Below are positions 1 through 7,679 of a stretch of DNA of 14,820 bases, one piece after another. The stretch covers positions 1 through 14,820 of the forward strand of contig JADFNT010000013.1 of the NCBI GenBank assembly GCA_022563215.1. The letters run 5' to 3'. The stretch's first letter is position 1. Every line of letters begins with the position of its first letter. The notes below the pieces were generated by a model that did not search any database, was not told the DNA's origin, and was given only the letters and a program-made list of their open reading frames with translations. A program made the position numbers and the translations under genes. This stretch comes from Pseudomonadota bacterium. Lineage in GTDB: Bacteria > Pseudomonadota > Alphaproteobacteria > Rhodospirillales > Casp-alpha2.

Positions 1-464
1 ACGAATTTCCCGTCCAAATCCTTGAGCGTAATGAACGAAGGCGAGTGATCGATGACGCTCCGGAAACGTTCCTCGCTTTCCCTTAACAACGCCTCGTTTT
101 TTTTGCTGGCATCGGATGCTTTCCTTACCTGGAAAAGAAGGACGGCCGATATCCAAATGGAGAAAAGGGCGAGCAGGCGATTGACGGCCACTATCCACGC
201 CACGCCGCCTTCGGGCGAAGCCAAATAACCGGCCACGGTCAATACGGAGCAAATCACCGCCAGGTAAAAAATTTGCAACCGCCTGGGAAGCCACCAGCCG
301 ATCAGGATGACGGCGACATAAGGCACCCCCCCGGCGACGCCGAGGGGCAGGTTCAAATCCACGGCGAATATCGCGGCCGCCAGGGCGCAGGCCAGGGCAA
401 AGAGCTTGTATTCGCCCCCCGCCGCGATGGGCCGGGCCGGATTATAGCCTTCCTGCGGGTTCAT
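1..464 (-). CDS. Membrane-bound PAS-domain sensor, N-terminal part (cut by window edge)
   Basis: The reading frame is open from an ATG at 464 down to the window edge (154 codons, no stop), beginning MNPQEGYNPARP. It shows about four hydrophobic segments, near residues 20-38, 43-60, 65-83 and 92-115. A charged linker follows (KKNEALLRESEERFRSVIDH), which is the classic entry into a PAS domain. The visible end (SPSFITLKDLDGKFV) is the first PAS strand region. Family knowledge: such proteins usually continue into a histidine kinase, a diguanylate cyclase/phosphodiesterase or a further PAS module, and sense signals at the inner membrane. The output domain lies outside the window, so the activity cannot be named. 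A weak purine-rich stretch (AAAGGG) lies about 7 bases before the ATG. The upstream region carries ACACAC/GTGTGT half-sites that could be an operator. Confidence 0.8.
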   Translation of the reverse strand, partial: MNPQEGYNPARPIAAGGEYKLFALACALAAAIFAVDLNLPLGVAGGVPYVAVILIGWWLPRRLQIFYLAVICSVLTVAGYLASPEGGVAWIVAVNRLLALFSIWISAVLLFQVRKASDASKKNEALLRESEERFRSVIDHSPSFITLKDLDGKF

Positions 465-511
465 CGGTTGCCCTTTGGGTTGTTTTTAGGGGGCCAGAGT
501 ACGGGGAAATT

Positions 512-548
512 ACACACCAGAGTGTGTCGAAGCTTTTCAATGTGTGTC
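512..548. promoter_or_regulatory. Possible operator: ACACAC/GTGTGT half-sites upstream of the PAS gene
   Basis: A perfect 6-bp inverted repeat, ACACAC-CAGA-GTGTGT, lies at 512-527. A further GTGTGTC at 542-548 repeats 522-528 exactly at a 20-bp offset, about two helical turns. The cluster lies 48-84 bases before the start codon of the minus-strand PAS gene, where a regulator would act. No cognate regulator is known to me. This is inferred from symmetry and position only. Confidence 0.3.
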
Positions 549-550
549 TT

Positions 551-577
551 AAAACCCTGTAAAATAAAGGGTTTTTT
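551..577 (+). terminator. Terminator-like hairpin with T-run
   Basis: AAAACCCT (551-558) pairs with AGGGTTTT (568-575) across a 9-base loop, and six Ts run through 577. The shape is that of a weak intrinsic terminator for plus-strand transcription. No plus-strand gene is visible to its left. Read on the minus strand, the same stem ends in four Ts and could stop transcripts arriving from the right. The stem is short and AT-rich, so strength is doubtful. Confidence 0.3.
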
Positions 578-637
578 CCGCCGCGGCGGGCAGCCGGTTT
601 TGACGCCGGCGAACCGTTGCGGTCATCGGGCGGCCCC

Positions 638-678
638 TTGACAAAGCCGCCGGCCAAGCATATGTTCTATGTTTGTTC
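638..678 (+). promoter_or_regulatory. Sigma70-type promoter overlapped by an alphaproteobacterial LexA box
   Basis: A perfect -35 TTGACA (638-643) is followed by a 17-base spacer and TATGTT as -10 (661-666). GTTC (664-667), seven bases, then GTTC (675-678) form the GTTC-N7-GTTC direct repeat recognised by LexA in alphaproteobacteria. The box covers the end of the -10 and the expected start site, as expected for a repressor. Transcription would run right into 680-1020, which holds no recognisable gene. The only open frame there is a 62-codon one at 693-881 (MVNRKKNPPPQAP...), arginine/proline rich and without a Shine-Dalgarno sequence. The eight fixed bases alone could occur by chance about once in two windows of this size; the promoter overlap is what makes the call. 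Confidence 0.45.
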
Positions 679-810
679 CATTGCTCTTTGACATGGTGAA
701 TAGGAAGAAAAATCCTCCGCCCCAGGCCCCGGCTTGCGGGAACGGGCCTTTGCGGGCGTTTTTGCGCCGGCGTTCGGCCTCTTCCATGTCGGCGCGGCAT
801 GACGTTCGAA

Positions 811-940
811 AAGGTCGCCAAAGGTCGCCAAAGGTAGCCAACGGTCGTCCTTTCGGGGGCCCAAGGTCGGCATGGAGGTAGGCCCGAGGTAGGCCCGAGG
901 TCGGCCGCCGGTAGTCCAGAGGGTCGTCCGGGGGTCGCCC
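811..940. repeat. Degenerate 10-12 bp phased repeat array (GGTCG/GGTAG core)
   Basis: About eleven units carry a GGT(C/A)G core every 10-12 bases. Two exact AAGGTCGCCA copies are at 811-830, with a variant at 831-840. Two exact GAGGTAGGCCC copies are at 875-896, followed by variants up to GGGGGTCGCCC at 930-940. One interruption of about 12 bases sits at 851-862. The core spacing matches one DNA helical turn. The array is 81 bases beyond the end of atpF, in non-coding DNA. Function unknown. Confidence 0.7.
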
Positions 941-1020
941 GGGCCTCACCCGCCGACCGATGCCCACCCCGGGAATCGGGTCCGGTAGGGAGGGGCGGCC
1001 TGTTAGTGGTGGAAAATGAT

Positions 1021-1521
1021 CTAGTGCAGCTTTTTCGGCAGCTCCTTGATCGCCGTTTCGATCAACGCCTCGGCCTGCTTGCCCTTGAGGTTGTCGGCCA
1101 GGAAATCGCGGGTGGCGCCGATGGCGACGTCGACGGTGTGGGCCTGGACCTGTTCCAGGGCCGCCGCCTCGGCCTGGGCGATGCGGTCCATGGCCTGCTT
1201 TTCGCGCCTTTCCAGCGCCGCCTCAAGCCTTTCGCGGCCCTGTTGGGTCAGGCGTTCGGCCTCTTCCCTGGCGTGCTCGACGATGGCCTCGGCCTCCTTC
1301 ACCGCGTCGCGCTGTTGGCGCTGATAGCTGGCCAGCAGGTCCTGGGCTTCCTCGCGCAGCTTTTCGGCCTCTTCCAGTTCGGCGCGGATCTTGTCGGCCC
1401 GCTTGTCGAGGCCGGCGGTGATGGCGCCGGAAATCGGCCGTGCCAGGGCGCCGACGAAGATGACGAAGGCGATCATCACCCAGAACGTCGGGTCGTTGAG
1501 GAATTGCGTGATCAGGTCCAT
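1021..1521 (-). CDS. atpF: ATP synthase F0 subunit b
   Basis: This 166-residue protein begins MDLITQFLNDPTFWVMIAFV. It has one N-terminal membrane helix (about residues 11-29) and then a long, highly charged Ala/Glu/Arg helix with the heptad character of the b stalk. The C-terminal part (residues ~125-166) matches the delta-binding end of b subunits. It forms the peripheral stator stalk together with b', holding F1 still against the turning c-ring. It is the last gene of the F0 operon; its ATG follows the b' stop by only two bases, so translation is likely coupled. Length and layout are normal for alphaproteobacteria. The b versus b' assignment rests on gene order and N-terminal sequence. Confidence 0.93.
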   Translation of the reverse strand: MDLITQFLNDPTFWVMIAFVIFVGALARPISGAITAGLDKRADKIRAELEEAEKLREEAQDLLASYQRQQRDAVKEAEAIVEHAREEAERLTQQGRERLEAALERREKQAMDRIAQAEAAALEQVQAHTVDVAIGATRDFLADNLKGKQAEALIETAIKELPKKLH

Positions 1522-1523
1522 TT

Positions 1524-2018
1524 CTACCGGCCTTCGGACTTAAGCACCTTGGTGACGGCCTTGGCGACGTCCTTTTCCGCCGGCGCTTCGCCGGTCAGCC
1601 GCTCGAGCACCGCGGCGGCGACCTCGATGGTGGCGGCGCGGATGTTGTCCATGGCGTCATCGACGGCCTTGGCGATCTCGTCCTCGGCGGCGGTGATCCT
1701 GGCGCTTAGGTCCAGGGCCAGCTCGGCTTCGCGTTCGGCCGCCTCCCCCGACATCCTGGCCGTCGCCTCGGTGATATGGGTATTGGCCCCGGCGCGGGCC
1801 TCGTTCATCGCCTGTTCATAGGCGGCCAGGGTCTGTTCGGCCTCTTTTTTCGATTCCTGGGCCTTGTCCAGGTTGTCTTCGATGCGCCTTTGCCTGGCTT
1901 CCAGCACGTCGGCGATGCGCGGCACCGCGACGCGCCACATCAAAAGATAAAGCGCGGTGAAGGTAATGACCAGCCACACGACCTGCGGCAGGAAGGTATT
2001 GACGTCGAGTTGCGGCAT
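1524..2018 (-). CDS. atpG: ATP synthase F0 subunit b' (b-prime)
   Basis: This 164-residue protein begins MPQLDVNTFLPQVVWLVITF. The N-terminus is typical of b' (FxPQxxWLxxxF), with one membrane helix at about residues 10-28. A long charged coiled stalk follows (VLEARQRRIEDNLDKAQ). Photosynthetic and many other alphaproteobacteria use one b and one b' in place of a b homodimer. It sits 38 bases after atpE and two bases before atpF, consistent with one transcript. Naming differs between databases (atpF2, atpG or atpX); the family assignment itself is secure. Confidence 0.93.
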   Translation of the reverse strand: MPQLDVNTFLPQVVWLVITFTALYLLMWRVAVPRIADVLEARQRRIEDNLDKAQESKKEAEQTLAAYEQAMNEARAGANTHITEATARMSGEAAEREAELALDLSARITAAEDEIAKAVDDAMDNIRAATIEVAAAVLERLTGEAPAEKDVAKAVTKVLKSEGR

Positions 2019-2056
2019 GGCGCCGTTCAGTCCCTATTGGTCGGCCAAAGCGGCGG

Positions 2057-2281
2057 TTAGCCGAACAGGATGACCAAGGCGATGACCAGGGCGTAAAGGG
2101 CGATGGCTTCGACCAGCGCGAACCCCAGCATGGTCATCGGGAACACCGCCGCTTGGGCGGCCGGGTTGCGGCCGACGGCCTGAATGAAGGCGGCGAAGAC
2201 GTGGCCGATGCCAATACCGGCGCCGATCACGCCGACGACGGCGATGCCGGAACCCAGCATCTTAGCGGCTTCGATATCCAT
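2057..2281 (-). CDS. atpE: ATP synthase F0 subunit c (c-ring)
   Basis: A 74-residue hairpin proteolipid with two membrane helices. Helix 1 carries the glycine-rich GAGIGIG stretch (residues 20-26) used for tight ring packing. The polar loop RNPAAQ (38-43) contacts the rotor stalk. Helix 2 carries the ion-binding carboxylate Glu58 in GFALVEAIALYALV. It lacks an obvious extra polar sodium-coordination set, so proton coupling is the default reading, though I have not modelled the site. The start is preceded by AAAGGA about ten bases upstream. It lies 36 bases after atpB; this c-gene spacing often holds strong initiation signals because many c copies are needed. Confidence 0.96.
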   Translation of the reverse strand: MDIEAAKMLGSGIAVVGVIGAGIGIGHVFAAFIQAVGRNPAAQAAVFPMTMLGFALVEAIALYALVIALVILFG

Positions 2282-2317
2282 TTGTTTGATCCTTTCTTTG
2301 GTTTTCCGGTTGGGGAT

Positions 2318-3049
2318 TTAATGAAGATGCAAGGCGTCGTTGAGATAAAGGCAGGTCAGGATGGTGAACACAAAGGCCTGCAGGAAAGCGATGACGATCT
2401 CAAGCCCGGTCAGGGCGACGACGAAGGCCAGCGGAAAGACGCCGAACAGCCCCAGCGTGACGACGAAACCGGCAAACACCTTCAACAGCGTATGCCCGGC
2501 CAGCATGTTGGCGAACAGCCGCACGCTCAGGCTCATCGGGCGCGACAGGTAAGAGATGATCTCGATCGGCACCAGCAGCGGGGCCATGATCAACGGCACG
2601 CCCGGGGGCATGAAAAAGGTAAAGAAACGCATTTTGTGCTTTTTCAGCGCGATCGCGGTAACCCCTAGGAACACCACCATGGCCATGGTGAAGGTGACGA
2701 TGATGTGGCTGGTGAAGGTGAATCCGTAGGGCACCATGCCGAAGAGATTGCCGACCAGGACGAACATGAACACGGTGAAGATAAACGGAAAATAGGTCCG
2801 GCCTTCGGTGCCCACCGTGTCTTTGACCAGGCTGGCGATGAAAACGTAGGAGAGTTCCACCATCGATTGCCATCGCCCAGGCACCATGGCCGGGCGGCGC
2901 ATGCCGAGAATCAGGAAGGCGCTGACGGCGATCACCGTCAACACCATGAAGGCGGAGGAATTGGTTAACGAAACGTCCACGTTGCCGATCTCGATCGGCA
3001 CCCAGCGCTTGATTTCGAATTGAGCAAGGGGGCTTTGATCCGCGGCCAA
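2318..3049 (-). CDS. atpB: ATP synthase F0 subunit a
   Basis: A 243-residue membrane protein forming the proton half-channels beside the c-ring. The essential arginine is Arg177 in MSLSVRLFANMLAGH, and the partner helix LEIVIAFLQAFVF carries Glu217 and Gln224. About five to six hydrophobic helices are visible. I chose a TTG start at 3047-3049. It is preceded by GAAGGA eight bases upstream, and the protein then begins MAADQSPLAQFEIKRW, matching the usual a-subunit start. The frame is open 50 codons further upstream, but that stretch overlaps atpI and has no family character. The start lies five bases after the atpI stop. Confidence 0.95.
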   Translation of the reverse strand: MAADQSPLAQFEIKRWVPIEIGNVDVSLTNSSAFMVLTVIAVSAFLILGMRRPAMVPGRWQSMVELSYVFIASLVKDTVGTEGRTYFPFIFTVFMFVLVGNLFGMVPYGFTFTSHIIVTFTMAMVVFLGVTAIALKKHKMRFFTFFMPPGVPLIMAPLLVPIEIISYLSRPMSLSVRLFANMLAGHTLLKVFAGFVVTLGLFGVFPLAFVVALTGLEIVIAFLQAFVFTILTCLYLNDALHLH

Positions 3050-3054
3050 CGTCT

Positions 3055-3420
3055 TTATCCTTCGATCCCTGTGTCCCGGTCGTCCCCCGGGTCTTGGTCC
3101 TGTTTGTAGCCGACGGCGTAACCGAAGCCGCGAGCCATCCTGTAAACGTTCAAAATGCCGGCGGCACCCCCAAGGAGGATGAAAACCAGCATCAGCCACG
3201 GGCCGGTCCCGAGCCAGCGGTCCAGCAACCAGCCGATAACCACCCCGATGGCAAGGGCAGAAACTAACTCGACACCGACGCGCATTGCAAGGCCGAGTGC
3301 GCTTCCGGGGGTCGAATTTTCGGGCCCCGGGGCCGGCCCGGATCGGTCCGGTTTGCCCCGCGCCTCACGGAGCCGGGCGTCCAGCTCTTCGAGTTCCTTT
3401 TCCGGCCGTTGATCGCTCAT
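3055..3420 (-). CDS. atpI: AtpI/AtpZ-type F0 accessory protein
   Basis: A 121-residue protein beginning MSDQRPEKELEELDARLREA. It has a charged N-terminal half and then two membrane helices (about residues 47-66 and 74-93, GVELVSALAIGVVIGWLLD and PWLMLVFILLGGAAGILNVY). This is the alphaproteobacterial AtpI family at the head of F0 operons, thought to help c-ring assembly or divalent-cation supply. The ATG at 3420 has a strong GGAGG eight bases upstream; an in-frame ATG ten codons earlier has none. It leads the operon, 126 bases after the smc stop. TTGACA at 3471-3476 (minus strand) could be its -35, but no convincing -10 is visible, so transcription may also enter from smc. Confidence 0.88.
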   Translation of the reverse strand: MSDQRPEKELEELDARLREARGKPDRSGPAPGPENSTPGSALGLAMRVGVELVSALAIGVVIGWLLDRWLGTGPWLMLVFILLGGAAGILNVYRMARGFGYAVGYKQDQDPGDDRDTGIEG

Positions 3421-3492
3421 CCCGGCACCCTCCCGGAAGCCGCCGTTCATCTTCGGCCCCGATGCCCGGCTGTCAAGCGTTGGTCAGGATGC

Positions 3493-3547
3493 GACGAGGG
3501 TCCGACGGGGGTTCGAAAGGGGTTCGACGGGGGTTCGACGGGGGTTC
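3493..3547. repeat. Five tandem 11-bp units between smc and atpI
   Basis: The units are GACGAGGGTCC, GACGGGGGTTC, GAAAGGGGTTC, GACGGGGGTTC and GACGGGGGTTC, head to tail without spacers from 3493 to 3547. Three of the five are identical. The last base overlaps the smc stop codon complement, so the array lies right after smc and before atpI on the minus strand. The 11-bp period recalls the array at 811-940 on the other side of the F0 operon. Confidence 0.85.
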
Positions 3548-6500
3548 TAGGCGGTGGCCCGCAACTCTTCGGCCTTTTGCAGGTCCACCGACACCAGTTG
3601 CGAGACGCCGCGCTCGGTCATGGTGACGCCATAGAGCCGGTCCATGCGGGCCATGGTCATGCGGTGGTGGGTGATGATGAGGAAGCGGGTTTCGTCGGAT
3701 TTGGCCATCTGTTCGAGCATCGTGCAGAAGCGGTCGACGTTGGCGTCGTCGAGCGGTGCGTCGACCTCGTCGAGCACGCAGATCGGCGCCGGATTGGTCT
3801 GGAACACCGCGAACAGGAGGGCGATGGCGGTCAGGGCCTGTTCGCCGCCGGACAGCAGCGACAGCACCTGCAGGCGCTTGCCCGGCGGGCTGGCCATGAT
3901 CTCCAGCCCGGCTTCCAGCGGGTCGTCGGAATCGGTCAGTTCCAGGTGCGCCCGGCCGCCCCCGAAAAGCCGCACGAACAGTTCCTGGAAATGCTTGTTG
4001 ACCTCTTCGAACGACACCAACAGCCGTTTCCGGCCTTCGCGGTTCAATTCGGAAATCCCGCGCCTGAGCTTGTCGATGGCCTTGAGCAGGTCATCGCGTT
4101 CGGTGCCCAGGGTATCGATCTGCTCTTTCATCTCGGCCGCTTCATGCTCGGCCCTCAGGTTGACCGGCCCCATGGTCTCGCGCTCGCGGATAAGCCGCTC
4201 GACCTTGCGCTCGACGGCTTCAAGGTCCGGCAGGTCGGCGTCGGGTTTGAGACCGGAAATCTCGAACAACTGCTTAGGGCCGCATTCGAGGCGGTCCTTG
4301 ATGCGCTCCTTGATCGCCTCGCAGGCTTGTTTGGCCTGTTGGACGGCGCCCTCGGCCCGGACCATGTTCTCCCGGGCCGCCGCCAGTTCGGCTTCGGCGG
4401 CGCGCAGGTTCTTGTCGGCTTCGGCCAGCGCCGTTTCGGTCTCCGCCAGTTGGTCGGCCAAGCCCTTGCGCTTTTCCTCGGCCGCCTCAAGGGAACCGAG
4501 AAGGACGCGGCGCTGCTCGGCGATTTCGTCCGGGCGGGCGTCCAGGCGCTCAAGCTCTTGGTCAAGCGCCTGGCGGCGTTCGTCAAGTTGCCGCAATTGC
4601 GCCTTGGCGGCTTCGCCGCGTCCGGTCCAGGACTTCGTCTCGGCGTCGATGGTGGCCAGGCGTTGGCGGTGTTCTTCGGCGGCCCTCTCAAGGGTGTCGT
4701 GGCGGCTCTGGCATTCAACCTGATGCGCGCGCCGCCCGGTCAATTCGGCGCGCAGGCCGGCAATTTCCTTTCGTGCCCCGGCCGGGTCGGGTGTTTCGTC
4801 CAGGGACTTGCGGGATTCGCTTTCTTCGGTTTGCAGGTGTTCCTGGTCGCCCTCGATAGCCGTCGCTTGATCGCGCAAGGAGGCGAGAAGAGAAACATGG
4901 CCGGCCAGGTGGTCCTTGATTTCGGCTACCCGGTCGCGGGCCTCGCCATAGGCCCCGTCAGCCAGGGTGGCCGCTTCACGGGCGGCGCGTTCGGCTGTTC
5001 GGGCGTCGTCCTCGGCCTGCTTCGCCGCCGCTTGACGGTCTTCGGCGACGTTGGCCGCCGCTTCGGCCTCGATCAGCTTTTCGCGAGCTTTCTTCAGGCG
5101 CTTGCGTTGCTCCAACCGGGCCTGGGCGGTGGTGGCGGCGGAAGCGGAGACGGTGAACCCGTCCCAGCGCCACAGCGACCCGTCGCGGCTGACCAGACGC
5201 TGACCCTGGGCCAGGTCGGCGGCCAGACGGCGGGCTTCGTCCTCGCTGTCGACGACGCCGATTTGCGACAGCCGGCGTTCGAGGGCGGCGGGGGCTTGGA
5301 TGAAATCGCTCAACGGCGGGGCGCCGCCGGGGAGCGCCGGCGGGCTCGGGAGCGGCCCCAGGGTCCGCCAGTGGCTGGGCGCCGCCTCGTCGTCCGACGC
5401 GATCAGGTCTTCGCCGAGGGCCACGGCCAGCGCCGCCTCGTAACCCGGATCGACGGCGAGGGAGTCGATCACCGGCGGCCATTGCCGGCCGTCGCCGGTT
5501 TCCAGGACTTCCGATAGGGCCTGGACTTCCGCCTTCAGGCCGGCTGCCGCCGCCGTCGCCGCCTGGGCCCCGGATTGGGCGGCGGCGGCTTTGTCCGCGG
5601 TTTCCATGCGGGCGGTCTCGGCCTCGGCGGCGGCTTTGCGGGCGTGCTTGAGTTTGGTTTGGGTCAAGGCCAACCGTTCTTCGGCTTCGGCCAAGTCGGA
5701 TGCTTCGGGCCGTTCGCCTTCAAGCTCGGCGCGCTGCTCGGCGATTCCACTGCCACGGGCGGCCAGCCGTTCCAGGCGCTCATTCAGGTCCTTGATCTTG
5801 TGCCCGAGCCCGGCTTGGCGGGCTTCGTCATTGGCCGCCTGTTCGGTCAACGCCGTCAGTTTATGTTCCAGCTCTTCGGCGGCGGCATTGGCGGCGGTAA
5901 GGTTTTCGGCCGCCTCGGCGCGAGCGTCTTCCTCGCCCTCGGCGGGCGGTTCGATGCCGCCCATTTCGTCGGCCAGTCGCTCAAGGGCAGCCTCGGCATC
6001 GGCGATGAGGGCGGTTTCCCGTGCCTTGTCGGCGGCGGTTTGTTCGATCCGGTCCCGGCAATCGGCGCTCTGTTCCCCGATCCTCTTTTCCTCCGCTTCC
6101 AGGTTGTCGCGGGCGAGGTTGAGACGCTGCAGTTCGGCCGCCGCCTCGGTCTCGGCCTGGCGCCGTTTCGGCAACTCCGCGGCATGTTCGACCTGGACCG
6201 TTGCGGCGGCGCCGGCGGCCCCGGTCAGAGTCGCGACCACGGCCTCTGTTTCGGCGAATTCCTTTTCGGCCGCCTCCAGGGTTTTCTCGTCGGCGGTCCA
6301 GCGCAGGAAAAACAGCGTCGCCTCGGCCTTGCGGATGTGGTCCGAAAGATTGCGGTAGCGGGTTGCCTGGCGGACCTGCTTCTTCAGGTTTGCCAGTTGC
6401 GTATCCAGGGTCACCAGGATGTCGTCCAGGCGCTCGAGATTGGTTTCCGCGCCCCTGAGCCTCAATTCGGCCTCGTGGCGGCGCGAGTGCAGGCCGGTGA

Positions 6501-7011
6501 TGCCGGCGGCTTCCTCCAACAACAGCCGCCGCTCGACCGGCTTGGCGGCGATGACGGCGCCGATCCGGCCCTGGCTGACGATGGCCGTGGAACGCGCTCC
6601 GGTGGCGGAATCGGCGAACAGGAGCTGCACGTCCCGGGCCCTGGCCTCGCGGCCGTTGACCCGGTAGGTGGACCCCTTTTCCCTTTCGATGCGGCGGCTG
6701 ACTTCCAGTTCCTCGAAGTCGTTGAACTGCGCCGGGGCAACGCGGGCGGAATTGTCGAGGCTGAGGACCACTTCGGCGATATTGCGGGCCGGGCGGTCCT
6801 CGGTGCCGCCGAAGATGACGTCATCCATTTCGCCGCCGCGCATCTGCTTGGCCGAGGTTTCCCCCATCACCCAGCGCAACCCTTCGACCAGGTTTGATTT
6901 GCCGCACCCGTTGGGGCCGACAATCCCCGTCAGGCCCAATTCGATCTGCAACTCGGTGCCTTCGACGAAGGATTTGAAGCCCGAAAGCCGGAGCTTGTTA
7001 AATCGCAACAA
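3547..7011 (-). CDS. smc: Chromosome segregation protein SMC
   Basis: This 1154-residue ATPase of the bacterial condensin complex (with ScpA/ScpB, not in this window) compacts and separates chromosomes. The N-terminal head has Walker A GPNGCGKS (32-39) and the Q-loop region STAIVSQGRI (141-150). Coiled-coil arms follow (about 165-500), then a hinge near 500-622 and the returning coil to about 1000. The C-terminal head has signature LSGGEQ (1053-1058), Walker B CVLDE ending Asp1081-Glu1082, the D-loop APLDD and the His pair at 1115-1116. All catalytic motifs are intact. The start is TTG at 7011, or the next codon, also TTG; GAAGGGA lies about ten bases upstream and the start MLRFNKLRLSGFKSF fits the family. 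It follows the dsbA-like gene by 38 bases, probably in one transcript. Confidence 0.97.
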   Translation of the reverse strand: MLRFNKLRLSGFKSFVEGTELQIELGLTGIVGPNGCGKSNLVEGLRWVMGETSAKQMRGGEMDDVIFGGTEDRPARNIAEVVLSLDNSARVAPAQFNDFEELEVSRRIEREKGSTYRVNGREARARDVQLLFADSATGARSTAIVSQGRIGAVIAAKPVERRLLLEEAAGITGLHSRRHEAELRLRGAETNLERLDDILVTLDTQLANLKKQVRQATRYRNLSDHIRKAEATLFFLRWTADEKTLEAAEKEFAETEAVVATLTGAAGAAATVQVEHAAELPKRRQAETEAAAELQRLNLARDNLEAEEKRIGEQSADCRDRIEQTAADKARETALIADAEAALERLADEMGGIEPPAEGEEDARAEAAENLTAANAAAEELEHKLTALTEQAANDEARQAGLGHKIKDLNERLERLAARGSGIAEQRAELEGERPEASDLAEAEERLALTQTKLKHARKAAAEAETARMETADKAAAAQSGAQAATAAAAGLKAEVQALSEVLETGDGRQWPPVIDSLAVDPGYEAALAVALGEDLIASDDEAAPSHWRTLGPLPSPPALPGGAPPLSDFIQAPAALERRLSQIGVVDSEDEARRLAADLAQGQRLVSRDGSLWRWDGFTVSASAATTAQARLEQRKRLKKAREKLIEAEAAANVAEDRQAAAKQAEDDARTAERAAREAATLADGAYGEARDRVAEIKDHLAGHVSLLASLRDQATAIEGDQEHLQTEESESRKSLDETPDPAGARKEIAGLRAELTGRRAHQVECQSRHDTLERAAEEHRQRLATIDAETKSWTGRGEAAKAQLRQLDERRQALDQELERLDARPDEIAEQRRVLLGSLEAAEEKRKGLADQLAETETALAEADKNLRAAEAELAAARENMVRAEGAVQQAKQACEAIKERIKDRLECGPKQLFEISGLKPDADLPDLEAVERKVERLIRERETMGPVNLRAEHEAAEMKEQIDTLGTERDDLLKAIDKLRRGISELNREGRKRLLVSFEEVNKHFQELFVRLFGGGRAHLELTDSDDPLEAGLEIMASPPGKRLQVLSLLSGGEQALTAIALLFAVFQTNPAPICVLDEVDAPLDDANVDRFCTMLEQMAKSDETRFLIITHHRMTMARMDRLYGVTMTERGVSQLVSVDLQKAEELRATA

Positions 7012-7049
7012 GGTTCTTTTGTCCCTTCTTTTCCCACCGTAACCGGTGA

Positions 7050-7679
7050 TTATTTGCTCAGCGCCCTGTCGAAAACCTTCTTGAAGTTCTCATACGGCAT
7101 GGCGCCCGAGATCGTTTCCTTGCCGATGATGAACGTCGGCGTCGAATTGACTTTATGTGTTTCCTGGGCCGCCGCCGCGGTTCGGCGGATGCCGTTCAGC
7201 AATTCCTGGAGTTTGAGGCATTCCTCGACGTCGGTCTCGGACATGCCGCCGAACCGTGCTATCCGGGTCAGCTCGGCCAGGGGCTGGCGGCTCCGGGACC
7301 ATTGGTCCTGGCTGCGGTAGATGATTTCGATGAAGCCGAAAAATTTATCACGCCCGGCGCAACGCGCGATCATCGACGCCGCCAACGCCGGCGTGCCCAA
7401 GGGGAAGTCCCGATAGACCAGCCGCACTTTGCCGGTGTCGATGTAATCCTTCTTGATCTTGGGCAGGGTATCGCGGTGGAAGGCGGCGCAGTGGGGGCAG
7501 CCCAGCGACGAATATTCGATCATAGTCACCGGCGCGTTGTCCGACCCCAACGACATTTCCGACAGCGCCTCTTCGACCGGCACGATGGCGGCTTGCGCCG
7601 ACAGGGAGGCCAGCGGGACGGCGGCCAGGGCCATCAACAGAATGGGTAAGGCCGCTAGACTTGGTATAAATCTGGACAA
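7050..7679 (-). CDS. Periplasmic DsbA-family thiol:disulfide oxidoreductase
   Basis: The protein has 209 residues with a TTG start at 7677-7679. That start has AGAGG about four bases upstream and gives a clean signal peptide (SRFIPSLAALPILLMAL...SLSAQA, cleavage near residue 30). An ATG-led frame extends to 7808, but it would bury the signal peptide behind about 43 extra residues. The thioredoxin fold carries the active site CPHC (61-64) and the cis-proline loop STPTF (Pro181). Two more cysteines (107 and 154) could form a structural bridge. It is of the DsbA/Com1-like single-domain type and probably oxidises or shuffles disulfides of exported proteins. It sits 38 bases before smc. Upstream, TTCGAC and TATATT (7710-7740) are spaced 19 bases, a poor promoter candidate. 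Confidence 0.88.
   Translation of the reverse strand: MSRFIPSLAALPILLMALAAVPLASLSAQAAIVPVEEALSEMSLGSDNAPVTMIEYSSLGCPHCAAFHRDTLPKIKKDYIDTGKVRLVYRDFPLGTPALAASMIARCAGRDKFFGFIEIIYRSQDQWSRSRQPLAELTRIARFGGMSETDVEECLKLQELLNGIRRTAAAAQETHKVNSTPTFIIGKETISGAMPYENFKKVFDRALSK

Noticed and set aside
811..940. CRISPR array
   Set aside because: Units are 10-12 bases, contiguous and degenerate, with no spacers of 30 bases or cas genes nearby. The same applies to 3493-3547.
3448..3476. TTGACA at 3471-3476 (minus) as the atpI promoter
   Set aside because: The -35 is perfect but no acceptable -10 lies 16-18 bases on, so I did not list it as a feature.
3409..5517. 702-codon plus-strand open frame opposite smc (and a 440-codon one at 5575-6897)
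   Set aside because: Both are mirror frames of a GC-rich coiled-coil gene. They are Gly/Leu/Phe rich without domains, while the minus strand carries every SMC motif.
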